Shown here piece after piece: positions 52,801 through 62,754 of a stretch of 64,000 bases of DNA. The notes beneath the pieces were generated by a model that saw only the letters and a list, made by a program, of their open reading frames with translations, ran no database searches and was not told the DNA's origin. Location of the stretch: the NCBI GenBank assembly GCA_963989385.1, contig OZ022499.1:52565757-52629756 (forward strand), given 5' to 3'. Both the position numbers and the translations under genes were made by a program. The first letter of the stretch is position 1; each line of letters begins with the position of its first letter. The stretch comes from Ctena decussata (lineage: Eukaryota > Mollusca > Bivalvia > Lucinida > Lucinidae).

Positions 52801-54248
52801 ACCATTATAACAACTAATATTTTAATTTATAAACATTCCCTGTCTATTCTACCTTCCTAAAATAATGTGACTATCCATTTTCTTTGAGTTGAAAACAATT
52901 TTCAATCATATCAATGATTTTCAATCATGAAAAAGGTGTTTTATATCGGCTGACCAGGTAAGCGTAATGATGACCTATCAGATTTTTCCACACCTGACCT
53001 TTGACCTTTCTCCTCCATTCCAACCGGAAACTCGAACCTCCGAACTTGCTTATTACATGGGCATCTCTGTCTATGGCTATTTACCGGTGAAATATGTCCA
53101 GTCCAGGTGTCCATATAGATGTAAATGACAATTTCAGGATGACTCTGAGATATTTTCTGTTCAAACTTCATAAAAGCATTATAATGTTCGAACCCCTCAT
53201 CAAAATCATAAGATCAAAAGGTCTACTGCTAAATCTTGATCGCATGATAACCATTTTTATTTAGGAGCCGTGGCTGCCCACCCAGCCTAAGGGCATATAG
53301 CTTCGGGCCCCAGTTCAAAATCTAGAGGCCATGGGTAACTGAGTTTCTGCTTGTCTTTTTTCTTGGATGATCAATGTATTATTCTATTTTTACTCTCCAC
53401 TATGAGCTTGGTCCATAAAATTAAGCATTGCCAGAGCTCTAGATAAGAGGGAGTATTTGGTGATAATTGGGGATAATTTTTGTTAATTCTGCCAAAAAAC
53501 ATATGTTGTGACCCCTCATCTGAACCGTCTCGATGAGACGGTTCAGATGATGGGTCACAACATATGGTTTTGATAAGAAATAAGAAAAATTATCCTTAAT
53601 TATCATCAAATACTCCCTCTTATCTAGAGCTCTGATTGCTGTAAAAATTGTACACACAGACATATTTCAGTTCAGCTGGAAAAAGGTGACTATCATCCTT
53701 AAGGCCCTGATAAAACCCTATTCCAAGGTATCTCATTAGCACTGATTCTTCAGACATACAGTAACTATACATTTTAAAAACTCATTCTGGACAGGGTATC
53801 AGAGCTCCAGATAAGAGGGAGTATTTAGGATAATCCAAACATAGTTTTTCTTACAATAACTTAATGTAAACATATGTTGTGACCCGTCATTAGAACCGTC
53901 TCAGCAAGACGGTTCTAATGAGGGGTCACAATATATCTATTTACAGAGAGATATGAAGAAGTATCCCTCTTTTCACCTGAAGTACTGCAGGGTATGCCCA
54001 GTTTATTCCAATTATGATGCTGCAATTGCTGTCTTGGCAAACTGTACATGTCCCTTGTACAGCAGGTCTCAACAGGCAGAGTTTGCAAATCCTTTAAACA
54101 AGTTTTCTCAAAATGTAGCAAATGTATTTCAGATTTTTCATAATATGTTGCAAACTATTACCCTGACTATTTGTTGATTCTCTCCTGGTAAAACAAAGTC
54201 ATCAAGAACTTCCTTGGCTACAAATTTTCTTTTTGTTGCTTTAGACAT
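49640..54248 (-). CDS. EIF1AD: EIF1AD, eIF1A-domain RNA-binding protein, complete
   Basis: Four coding exons on the minus strand, 54248-54162, 52693-52585, 50646-50538 and 49865-49640, join in frame (phases 0, 1, 2) to 176 residues. The order follows the family: N-terminal [20 protein letters not shown], then [20 protein letters not shown] and [20 protein letters not shown] of the S1-like OB fold, [20 protein letters not shown], and an acidic tail ([28 protein letters not shown]). The human protein as I recall it is about 165 residues with the same start and acidic C-terminus. It is a nuclear eIF1A relative linked to RNA binding and ribosome maturation. The start is preceded by a noncoding exon part with an acceptor at 54289 and a tiny upstream ORF. 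It is convergent with CIMIP1. Confidence 0.92.
49900..50122. mobile_element. MITE-A copy 8, next to an acceptor
   Basis: Left end eroded (starts 'agaaaaccaacaatgtggtt'), right end CTCGTGTCATGGCTCA. It lies in the last EIF1AD intron, about 32 bp from the acceptor AG, so the branch site must be in the short gap or inside the MITE. Confidence 0.8.
50538..50646 (-). CDS. EIF1AD: EIF1AD exon, C-terminal half of OB fold
   Basis: Acceptor ttcctttgtag, donor aaaatg|gtaggt; 109 bp. [20 protein letters not shown] to KEEGK plus two bases of Trp. Confidence 0.92.
50800..50955. mobile_element. Small foldback element
   Basis: 'aaatttcatttttcaatgtt' with 'catggaagtatgagaac' pairs with 'gttcatactttatgaact' and 'tcgaaaaaatgaaattt'; centre 'gtgacgcccaaagggcgctcac'-type stem. 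In EIF1AD intron 2. Confidence 0.75.
51331..51560. mobile_element. MITE-C copy
   Basis: 'caaaggggaacaactcctgt', 'cttgtttgctttccc', 'cttaaaggaaagaatttgct', 'gcaaattattgtcttcaaga' and 'gggaggcaaa'. A partial second half follows directly at 51530. Confidence 0.6.
51717..51885 (-). repeat. Fragment of the 'tagctcacctg'-headed repeats
   Basis: On the minus strand it starts 'ttagctcacctgtacgaagt' with 'tcaggaagagct' and continues 'ggcggtggtggcggcgttag'. The head is as at 13352 and 34430, here without tandem units. Confidence 0.6.
51929..52100. mobile_element. MITE-C copy
   Basis: 'atgggtatatattcagagga', 'cctcccttctcagtagagat', 'aaagaacgaatttgctactg', 'caaattatttcctttaagag', 'tagacccca'. The inverted halves are easily seen. 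Confidence 0.65.
52585..52693 (-). CDS. EIF1AD: EIF1AD exon, N-terminal half of OB fold
   Basis: Acceptor ttctatttatag, donor aaaaggg|gtgagc; 109 bp. [20 protein letters not shown] to KNVWIKR. Confidence 0.92.
53433..53633. mobile_element. MITE-F copy 2
   Basis: 'agagctctagataagaggga' with 'gtatttggtgataatt' pairs with 'aattatcatcaaatactccc' and 'tcttatctagagctct'; centre 'catctgaaccgtctcgatga' and 'gacggttcagatg'. In EIF1AD intron 1. Confidence 0.85.
53801..53976. mobile_element. MITE-F copy 3
   Basis: 'agagctccagataagaggga' with 'gtattt' and 'catatgttgtgacccgtcat' / 'atgaggggtcacaatata'; right arm eroded. The centre 'agaaccgtctcagcaagacg' with 'gttct' is a stem. Confidence 0.7.
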
Positions 54249-54288
54249 CTTATTCACTTCTTAGTCCATAATCAGAGTTTTGATAAAC
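54162..54288 (-). CDS. EIF1AD: EIF1AD first coding exon
   Basis: Acceptor ctgtgtttcag at 54289; 40 noncoding bases, then ATG at 54248 and 29 codons to donor gtcagg|gtaata. [20 protein letters not shown] then PGENQQIVR. The ATG was chosen by the strong match to the family N-terminus. Confidence 0.88.
54261..54269 (-). promoter_or_regulatory. Two-codon upstream ORF
   Basis: ATG GAC TAA, ending 12 nt before the EIF1AD start codon. Confidence 0.5.
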
Positions 54289-54357
54289 CTGAAACACAGA
54301 GAAGATGCATCTAACAACAAACTTAAAGAGTTCAACTATGTAAAAAGAGCCATGGCT

Positions 54358-54590
54358 ATAAGGTTAATGGTTACATCTCCATGTTTCTCCTGCCATTTTT
54401 ACAAAGAGCAGCACATTTTGTGACTTCCATTTGCTTCTCTGGATGATGTAGCCCTCCCCCCACCCCCTCCCCCCTTGGGTCTACATTTGAAGAAAGTCTT
54501 TCAAGACTTGACTCCTATTGTGAAGCAAGGCAAATAAATAAACAGCTAAGCTGCTTGCCCTGAATGTATACCTATTTATCTTAAAAAAAC
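54358..54590. mobile_element. MITE-C copy
   Basis: 'tctccatgtttctcctgcca', 'gacttccatttgcttctctg' with 'gatgatgta', 'gggtctacatttgaag', 'gacttgactcctattgtgaa', 'gtatacctatttatctta'. Confidence 0.6.
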
Positions 54591-54619
54591 AACAAACAAA
54601 TTATTTTTATTATTGACAG

Positions 54620-55050
54620 GGCTGTAGAAATACTATGCCCTACTTGTCCTACTTGTCCTGTTTCACTCTGGACAAGTGAGAAATTTCAGTTTACTTGCAC
54701 TGGGACAAGTATTCAAAGTGTCATCAGTGGAAGTATTTCAGGATAATTTTGAGATATTTTCTCATGAAAACATGTGACAACAGTTGTGGTTCCTGTTAGA
54801 ATTGCCTGATTGAGGCAATTCAGCCAGGTGCCCACAACATATGTTTTAATTCGTAACTTTGTGACAGTTAGCCAAAAGCTATCATCAATTTCAACTCTTC
54901 CTCTATTCATTATCTATTATTCATTCCTTATTTCATGTGTATCTTTTTTCTGGGATAGTGAATATTTGTTTGAACAAGTTGATTTTGTCCATTTACTTGT
55001 CCATGGACAAGTAGAAAATTTTGGTATTTCCACAGCCTTGTTATTGATAC
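54620..55050. mobile_element. Foldback element with cttgtcc motifs, nested
   Basis: 'agggctgtagaaatac' with 'tacttgtcc' at the left and 'gacaagtagaaaattt' with 'ggtatttccacagccttg' at the right. Inside (54705-54870) is a MITE-F-like palindrome ('ttgtggttcctgttag', 'gcctgattgaggcaattcag', 'cccacaacatatg'). Confidence 0.6.
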
Positions 55051-55354
55051 TCCCAGCAGTGGCCAAAGGGCAAAGCCAATATAGAAATATATAATTAATA
55101 AAACTACCTTAGCTTCATAGGCATGGTAGTAATTCCATGGAATCATTTTAACTGCATTGGAAAAAAGGATTCAAAGTTGTCATATTTTAAGCTATATTGC
55201 ATGTGCAGAATATCTGATGAAAATAACTTATAATACATTGATGAAATTATAGTTACTGAGCTACATGTATTACAGCAATGAGCATGATTATCTAAGAGAA
55301 CTCAGCATTTATATTCTTTGAAAGTGAGCAAGAGGATTCATACCCCTTTGACTG

Positions 55355-55582
55355 CTATAAGGAAAAGCATCTTAACCTCTCTGAAGTTCTTCGATTTCCA
55401 AGTTTCCTTATTATTGTGAAACACTGCGAAGATCTGTCCGCAGACACTTCGCTACCAATTCTGCATTCCAAGTTTGGGTCCGGAGAGTCTGAACCTTGAT
55501 TTGACCATTTCCATAGAATAAAACCAATAACTACCACCACTGGAAACAAGAATGGGGGTCTTCTGAAATGCATTTTAGACAT
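55355..55582 (-). CDS. Possible first exon with a membrane anchor
   Basis: ATG at 55582 (or the second Met three codons on), then a basic stretch and a hydrophobic FLFPVVVVIGFILWKW segment, followed by a polar region. The frame runs to a candidate donor 'tcagagag|gttaag' at about 55374. A signal anchor with flanking charge is unlikely to be chance, but I do not recognise the protein and found no partner exon. It lies about 1.1 kb upstream of EIF1AD on the same strand. Confidence 0.3.
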   Translation of the reverse strand: MSKMHFRRPPFLFPVVVVIGFILWKWSNQGSDSPDPNLECRIGSEVSADRSSQCFTIIRKLGNRRTSERLRCFSL

Positions 55583-55629
55583 TTCCTACTGTTAACAAGA
55601 CCAGCAACAATCCTGATTATGAATTTTCG

Positions 55630-55850
55630 AGACAACAGAGCACTGACAGTTACAAAGAGCTAGTCAGATACTCTGCCCTAATTTTCATTAAACACCTAAT
55701 TCTGAACTTAACACAGAGCACTGACAGTTACAAAGAGCTAGTCAGATACTCTGCCCTAATTTTCTTTAAACACCTAGTTCTGAACTTAAGAACTTAATAC
55801 AGAGCACTGACAACTACAAGGAGCTAGTCAATACGCTGCCCTAAGTTTCA
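55630..55850. repeat. Three-unit tandem repeat, about 82 bp
   Basis: 'cagagcactgacagttacaa' with 'agagctagtcagatactctg' and 'ccctaattttc.ttaaacac' twice nearly identical, then a third diverged unit. Confidence 0.8.
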
Positions 55851-56560
55851 TTTAATGCTGCATACAGGTTTAGTAATCCAACAATTTACCCCACCCACTG
55901 GATGTAGTGAATGGCGGGAACAAGTGTCAACAAAGTTTTACAGAAAACGAAAGCAAAGTACACAAGATAACAAAAACCAACAACTAAAGGATGTTGGTTT
56001 GATCTTGTCTGATTAGAAATTCAGGCAGGATCACAAGGGAAAAGTGTGAAAAAAGACTTCTCTTTTAAGGTCTTTTTGAGAGGCATCCGTCCAGGTCCAA
56101 TGGAACACCGGAATCAGTGGGATTCTTCCCTTTCCTGATTCACAGGTCCTGGTGAATGATTGTCCTTGGACGTATCACCAGTAAACAATTCTGATTCTGA
56201 TTCTGAAGTCCATTCCCTCAAATTATTTATTTCCAGCTTTGAAGGCCGAGTTTAGATAGATTATCATACTGCAACAACTCACTGAACATCATTCTATAGG
56301 GTCCAAGCGAACTTCAGTGGAAACTTTGTAAAATGAAGATTTTTTTAACACTTTTCCACTGCAGTATTAAAATAGTCTTATGGAATTACTTCAGTGTCCA
56401 GCAGACTAAGGTAGTATAAGGTAGTTATATTTCTACTACATTGCCTATAGAATATCACATTGCCTTTGTGTGGATAAGAGTTCTTATCCACACAAACATC
56501 TTGCCATAAAGGATTCTTATCTGCATGACAGTCTTGCCGATAGCCACTCCCTTTAAGCTT
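55851..56560. other. Unassigned stretch
   Basis: A minus-strand open stretch around 56060-56170 has no known domain. The region 56440-56530 has an inverted pair 'ggataagagttcttatcc'. Nothing called. Confidence 0.35.
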
Positions 56561-56574
56561 ACAGACTCCTTCTG

Positions 56575-56625
56575 TCCAGCACTACTCTCTTGTTGAGGCA
56601 CTCCAGCAAGTGGTTTTTAGTGGAA
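56575..56625 (-). repeat. Empty-site paralogue of the hAT-like insertion
   Basis: On the minus strand it reads 'aaaaccacttgctggagtgc' directly followed by 'ctcaacaagagagtag'. The same two blocks flank the element at 61419-62754. Confidence 0.75.
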
Positions 56626-56828
56626 CTTTTTTCTTTAAAGATGCTTAAATATCAAAATTTTAGGTTTAACATACCCAAAACCATTTCTCGTAGTTAAATA
56701 CTGACTTGCAGCATATTGCATGACCTCTTTTGTCTATGTTTATCATTTTTTGTTTGGAGGTGGGTTTTCCAATAGTAAAAATATTCCTTCCGGTTTCCAG
56801 CCTTTGATGAGGTTCATTTTAATTTTAA

Positions 56829-58216
56829 CTAGAAATGTTTTTCAGAGAAAAACTGATGTCCCCCCACCAGCCCGTTTCCAATCCACCCTTATGAATAAAA
56901 AACCTGTGCAATTAAAATACTATGCAAGTTTGAAGAAAATCCATCCACTGGTTCTAAAGATATCCTACATAGATGACTATGTCCTTGCAAATGAGGTCAA
57001 GGTCACCAAAATCTAATCAGCTCTTAAAGTTGACCCAATGATGTATCCATACAAGTTTGGTGAAATTCCATCCACTGGTTCAGGAGATATAGTGAGTACA
57101 AGAAATTGTCATCTAAGTCCTTCAGTGACCTTGAAAATGAGGTAAAGGTCACCAAAATCTGATAGGCTCTTAAACGTGTCCCAATGATGTATCCATGCAA
57201 GTTTGGTGAAATTCTAACCATTGGTTCAAGAGATATCATGGGTACAATAAACTGTCATCTAAGTCCTACAGTGACCTTAAAAATGAGGTCAAGGTCACCA
57301 AAATCTAATCAGCTCTTAAGCTTGTCCCAATGATGTATCTATGCAAGTTTGGTGAAATTCCATTCATTGGTTCAGGAGATATAGTGGTTACAAGAAATTG
57401 TAATCTAAGTCCTACAGTGACCCTAAAAATGAGGTCAAGGTCACCAAAATCTAATCAGCACTTAAGCTTGTCCCAATGATGTATCAATGCAAGTTTGGTG
57501 AAATTCCATTAATTGGTTCAGGAGATATAGTGGTTAGAAGAAATTGTCATCTAAGTCCTTCAGTGACCTTGAAAATGAGGTCAAGGTCACCAAAATCTTC
57601 TCAACTCTTAAACCTGTCCCAATGATGTATCCATGCAAGTTTGGGGAAATTCCATCCATTGGTTCAAGAGATATAGTGGGTAAAAGTAACTGTCATCTAA
57701 GTCCTGCAGTGACCTTGTAAATGAGGTCAAGGTCACCAAAATCTAATCAGCTCTTAAACTTGTCCCAATGATATATCCATGCAAGTTTGGTGAAATTCCA
57801 CCCATTGGTTCAGGAGATATTGTGCATACCAGAAATTTCCACGCCATTTAAGTCCTCCTGTGACCTTGTAAATGAGGTCAAGGTCACCAAAATCTAATCA
57901 GCTCTTAAGCTTGTCCCAATGATATATCCATGCAAGTTTGGTGAAATTCCATCAATTGGTTCAGGAGATATTGTGCATACAAGAAATTTTCATGCCATTT
58001 AAGTTCTCCTGTGACCTTGAAAATGAGGTCAAGGTCATCAAAATCTAATCAGCTCTTAACCTTGTCCCAATGATATATCCATGCAAGTTTGGTGAAATTC
58101 CATCAATTGGTTCAAGAGATATCGCGCATACAAGAGTGGGACGCCGACGCCGACGCACCGGGAACCACACTGAAAACAATATGTCCCCCCTCACCTTTGG
58201 TGGGGGGACATAATTA
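56829..58216. repeat. Tandem array, about 145-bp unit, AGGTCAAGGTCA-bearing
   Basis: Head 'ctagaaatgtttttcagaga' with 'tgatgtcccccc', tail 'tggggggacataatta' (ends are inverted). Eight units with 'cccaatgatgtatccatgca', 'agtttggtgaaattcc', 'ggttcaggagatata' and 'gaggtcaaggtcaccaaaat'. Short ORFs here are shadows. Confidence 0.85.
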
Positions 58217-58592
58217 AGCTGGGAACCACCCATTATGACATCACAACAGAAATGATGTCATCACTAATCACCTGATCTGTCTTGGAATATGATCATTTCA
58301 GCACAGGGTTGCTTGCAGTGTCAGCTACACTTATGCATCTTTTTGTTTTCCAAAAAGGTATTACTTATGAAAATAACTGCTATAATATATAAGCATAAAT
58401 TCTTCTGAACTGATTTCATGTTAATTTTATATGAAATGGTAATTTTCAAGAATGTGCTTGAAACATGCCACCCCTACAGCAATAATGGTTATCTTGAGGC
58501 CACCATTATGAAACTGAAAAAAATACATTGCAAGAGATTACTTTCCAAGCTTGAGAGCATGCCAATGAATTTCAAAAACTCTACTGGACAAA

Positions 58593-58732
58593 TCTGACTA
58601 CGAGAAATGGTAGTAAACTGAACCATGTAAGTGGAATTTGCTGTTTCTTTATCCTTTAAGTATCTGACTAAGAGAAATGGTAGTAAACTGAACCATGTAA
58701 GTGGAATTTGCTGTTTCTTTATCCTTTAAGTA
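58593..58732. repeat. Exact-length 70-bp tandem duplication
   Basis: 58593-58662 and 58663-58732 differ at about one base (tgactacgag / tgactaagag). The second copy ends at the border of the next element. Confidence 0.85.
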
Positions 58733-59811
58733 GGGAAGGAATAGAAACCGGGACCAACGCCCGGGACCAAAATCCGGGACCAATTTTTGTTGGCCCCAAA
58801 ATCGTACTGAACATGCCAATAACAAGCTGAAAATTGGACCATAAATAGTTTATAGGCTCTTCTGAAAAATGCATATCAAGATTTTATAAAACTTTCGATA
58901 TTTGTTGACATTTTAACAAAATGACAGGACCATGTCAAGCAATTTCGACCCGGGACCAGTTTTTGCGGTATTGACGATGTCAAGCAAATCTCATTTTTTT
59001 CCTACAGAAACATTTTAAACCCAAATGATTTTACATCTCGTCATATGTAAACATACTAAAGAAGATTGTATTTTTAAAAAGTGCAAAATTTATCTATTAT
59101 ATTCGCGAAAAATTTGACCCGGGACCATCCCGGGACCAAAATCGTCATTTGTTTCATGGACGATGTGAAGGAAATTTCAGTTTTTGTCTCTATAAACGTT
59201 TAAAATCCCATCAATTTTACATTTACTCGTATTGGGAAATGCCAAAGAAATAGAAATGATAAAAAGAAATCGAGATATTTAACCAAAATGCTACGAATAA
59301 CTCCGCCCGGGACCAAAATCGTCATTTAAAAGCTGACGATGTCATGTATTTCTTAATTTTTGATGAGAAATAACTTTTTGATAGTCCTTATTTGCCTTGT
59401 GCAAGGTTCTAAACATGCCAAAACTATAATAATTGTCTAATTTTGTCTTAGTAAGGTCTGCTGATAGGCATATTTAACCAGGGACAAGCTCGTGACAAAG
59501 CTATGAAATATGCTTTAAAGCTTATTTGCTGCCTGAATAGTATATTTATTTTAGTATCGTCATCCCAACAAAACCTATATTCATTTGACATTGAAGAAAT
59601 GTTCTTTCATACACTTTTCACACACCCAAGAGCATTCCTCATTTATTTTCGAAGCTGATCAATTTCTGCTTATGTGGAATTCTATGGCAACGTACCAAGA
59701 CAATAATGTCTAAACTGCAGAAAATGACCATTTGGTCCCAGGTAGGGTTTCTCTCAAAATAAGGGATATATTTTACAAATTTCTGCATTTTCGTCTTTTT
59801 TGGCATCTTTT

Positions 59812-60900
59812 AAGATATTCTATTCTATTCTATCCCATAACCTTACTAGGTCGTTGGAGCACCACAGCTGACTTCAAAACAATCCCTTTCCACCTTGTCC
59901 TGTCTTCAGCTACCCTAGTTGAGCTGGCAAAATCCATTCCAGTCCACTCCTTGATATTGTCTTCCCACCAGTGACCTCTTCTTCTGTCTACCTCTTCTTC
60001 TTTTTCCTTTCACTGTGCCCTGAAGAATTGTCTTTGCTAAACCAGAAGACCTTGAGACGTGGCCAAACCACCTTAGTTTCCGTTTCTTGACCAGCGTCAG
60101 GAGTTCATCATATTCTCCAATGGCTGCTTGGATCTTCCTGCTGCGAACCTCCTCAATGGTTATATGGTCCTTGTACGAAATGTTCAGTAACCTTCGGTAG
60201 CATCTCATCTCAAAGGCCTGCGTTCTTTTCTCTAACTCTGCTGTCAAGGTCCATGATTCACAGGCATACAGAAATATGGAAATGACAAGGGAGCGCATAA
60301 GTGTCACCTTTGATCCAAGAGATATGTTGTTATCTCTCCCAATTGGTTTCAGCTTGGCAAGAGCTGAAGTGGCTTGTGCTATCCTTGAGAGAACCTCCTG
60401 TTTTGAGCCATCATCTGAGACAACTGCTCCAAGGTATTTGAAGCTGCTTACAGTACCCAGCTTCTGCCCCTTTACCTTGATCTCCCTCTGGATGCCATCT
60501 GCGCTGTTTGTCATCAGTTTGGTCTTCTCAGCACTGATCTCCATCTTATACCTTGTGCAGGTCTGGTCGAGACTTTCAACTAGAGCTTCTAGTTCCTGCT
60601 CTTCCTCAGCAAGAGCTTCTATGTCATCGGCAAACCGCAGGTTGGTAATATTTCTGCCGCCTATGCTAACCTTTCCGTCATGTTCTTCCAGAGCATCGGA
60701 CATGATCCGTTCGAGAAAAATGTTGAAGAGGGTGGGTGACAGAAGACATCCTTGTCTTACATGTACTCCAACTGTTGTTCTGAACCATTCTCCTGTGCTG
60801 CCATTTATCAGGACTGCACTTGTAGCCTTGTCGTATAGCTGCTCAATGGTGCGAACTAGGTTTGCATTGATATTGTACTTCCTCATGGTGATATGACACA
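59812..60900 (-). mobile_element. 5'-truncated LINE (RTE-like)
   Basis: On the minus strand the insert begins near 60900, at the boundary with the foldback arm, and ends in a (TAGAA)n tail at 59836-59812. Short microsatellite tails are typical of RTE-type elements. It contains only the C-terminal part of the reverse transcriptase. Confidence 0.75.
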
Positions 60901-60901
60901 A
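59915..60901 (-). pseudogene. Reverse transcriptase, C-terminal fragment, frameshifted
   Basis: 328 codons open. RT palm blocks: QGCLLSPTLFNIF (about residues 50-62), the catalytic FADD in LRFADDIEALAE (about 88-98), SFKYLGAVVSDDGS, the thumb region MRSLVISIFLYACESWTL, and a C-terminal basic segment LRWFGHVSRSSGLAK / GKRRRGRQKKR. Endonuclease and the N-terminal RT blocks are missing (5' truncation). After GRQKKR the frame slips by one near 59970. In the other frame the expected end (WWEDNIKEWTGMDFASS) continues to a stop near 59840. The 206-codon plus ORF is a shadow. Confidence 0.85.
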
Positions 60902-61418
60902 TGTAAAACAATGAGATTTTAAACGATAATGTAGAAGAAAATTGAAAATTCATTGACATCGTCAACATCGTACAATAAACAAATGAGGATTTTGGTCCCG
61001 GGTCGAATTTTTCGCAATTTACAGATAAATTTCGCATTTTTTTTATGTTTTTATCTTTTTTGGCATGTTTACAGATGACGAAATGTATAAAATTTGGGGT
61101 TTAAAATGTTTCTGTAGGAAAAAATTGAGATTTGCTTGACATCGTCAATCCCGCAAAAACTGGTCCCGGGTCCAAAAAGCTCGACGTGGTCCTGTATTCT
61201 TGTTAAAATTTCAGTAAATATTGAAAGTTTTATAAAATCTTTATATGCATTTTTCAGAAGAGACTATAATCTACTTATGGTCCAAATTTCAGCTCGTTAT
61301 TAGCATCTTTAGTACAATTTTAATACCAACAAAAAGTAGTCCCGGATTTTGGTCCCGGGTCCCGGTTTCTATTCCTTCCCTTTAAGTATAAACTTCGAAA
61401 AACCACTTGCTGGAGTGC

Positions 61419-62754
61419 AGGGTTCGCGCTACCGCTCGCCAAAGTCGCCAAATGCGATAAAATAATATTTTTGGCTCCAAAAATATTGATTTGGCGAAAA
61501 CAAGTGGCGAAGAAAAAAACACATCTAAAAAAAAAATTGTATGGCAAAGTTTTACGGTATCAGAGACGATCTCCACAATCATTAATCAACACCTTCCATT
61601 ATGTTAATCTGCTCCTCAAGTAGTCCACAGAGACAGGACACCAAGCAGACGCTTCATGCCTCAAGGGTCAATGCGTAATTATGTTATGTAAACTTGAACA
61701 CCCCCCATGTCTATGCATCTCATTATTTTTGATAGCTCAGGTAAACACAACATGACACCTTCCGAGCTAATAAACTCATTGATCTGTGAAAATACAGGGT
61801 TTTTATTCCTGCCGATTGTTGATTAGATAACGGTACTTGTGTAAAAGATCAAAAGAGATACCGACGGAAGGTTGACCATGTGAAAAGGCGCTTAAGCCAC
61901 TTTGAATGCGCAGGCTGATCAATGTCTTCACTTGACGCAAATTCCTGAAGTAGTTTTTTGGGGCCATTTATCCGAACTTTAATAGCTTATGGTGTAAAAC
62001 ATACTCATATTAAAGATGTAAGTTTTGATTCTGCCGTCTTACACATGCCTATCTTTTTATGTAAAAACAGAATTTGGACATTGTTATATACACTTAGTCT
62101 ACAACAACTCTCAGTTCACTGAAACTAAACTCGTTTGCATGAAGAGGATAAAGGAAAAACTGATACTGATAGCAAGGGGAGGCAACAAAGCATAACTCTC
62201 AAGTACTAACTTTTGCAAAGCTTCTCAAGTACTAGCTTTTGCAAAGCTAGTTTCTTGGCCAGATTATCTCACAATAACAATAACTAGTTAAATAAATAAT
62301 AACTTACTTACTTACTACTTATTTATAATACTGAAAAAGGAACAGTACTAATAAACAATTAGAAATAAATAATCATAAGGATATTTAAAATGTCTTAGGC
62401 TATTTATAATGAGATAAGTTCCTACAAAAATAGAATAGGGAAAAGAGACTACAACTCATGAAAAAAAGATGGCAGTGAAAAGATTTAATTACAAGATTTA
62501 AAGCTTTTTTAGCAGTGTTTATCTCTTTCAGTTGTCAGAGTAAAATGATTATGTCATGTAATAGACTGAAACCAGTCTAAGCAACCACAGTAAACAGCAG
62601 GTTAAGAAATGAGAGTGTGGTGGGGGTGGGGGGAGATATTTTCAAAGAATTCTTAATATTGCGAAAATTTGGCTTAAGTTTAAAGAATCTGGCACAAACA
62701 ATATCAATTTGGCGAAAGTGGTGGCGAAAGAAAAAAATGTCCAAGCGCTAACCC
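61419..62754. mobile_element. hAT-like non-autonomous element
   Basis: Ends AGGGTTCGCGCT and AGCGCTAACCC(T), subterminal 'gccaaa'/'ttggcgaaa' motifs, and TGGAGTGC on both sides (61411-61418, 62755-62762), an 8-bp duplication as made by hAT transposases. The interior has no transposase ORF. Confidence 0.8.

Larger units (their letters stand above)
58732..61381. mobile_element. CCCGGGACC foldback transposon
   Basis: Left arm from AGGGAAGGAATAGAAACCGG (58732) and right arm ending in its complement (61381), with pairing over at least 400 bp ('cgggaccaaaatccgggac', 'cttctgaaaaatgcatat', 'gacgatgtcaagcaaatctc'). TTAAGT occurs on both sides (58726-58731, 61382-61387), a candidate 6-bp duplication. 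The left arm holds about three degenerate modules of 170-200 bp, each opening with 'cccgggacca'. A LINE is inserted inside. Confidence 0.75.

Noticed and set aside
60276..60896. 206-codon plus-strand ORF
   Set aside because: Shadow of the reverse transcriptase on the minus strand; no domain of its own.
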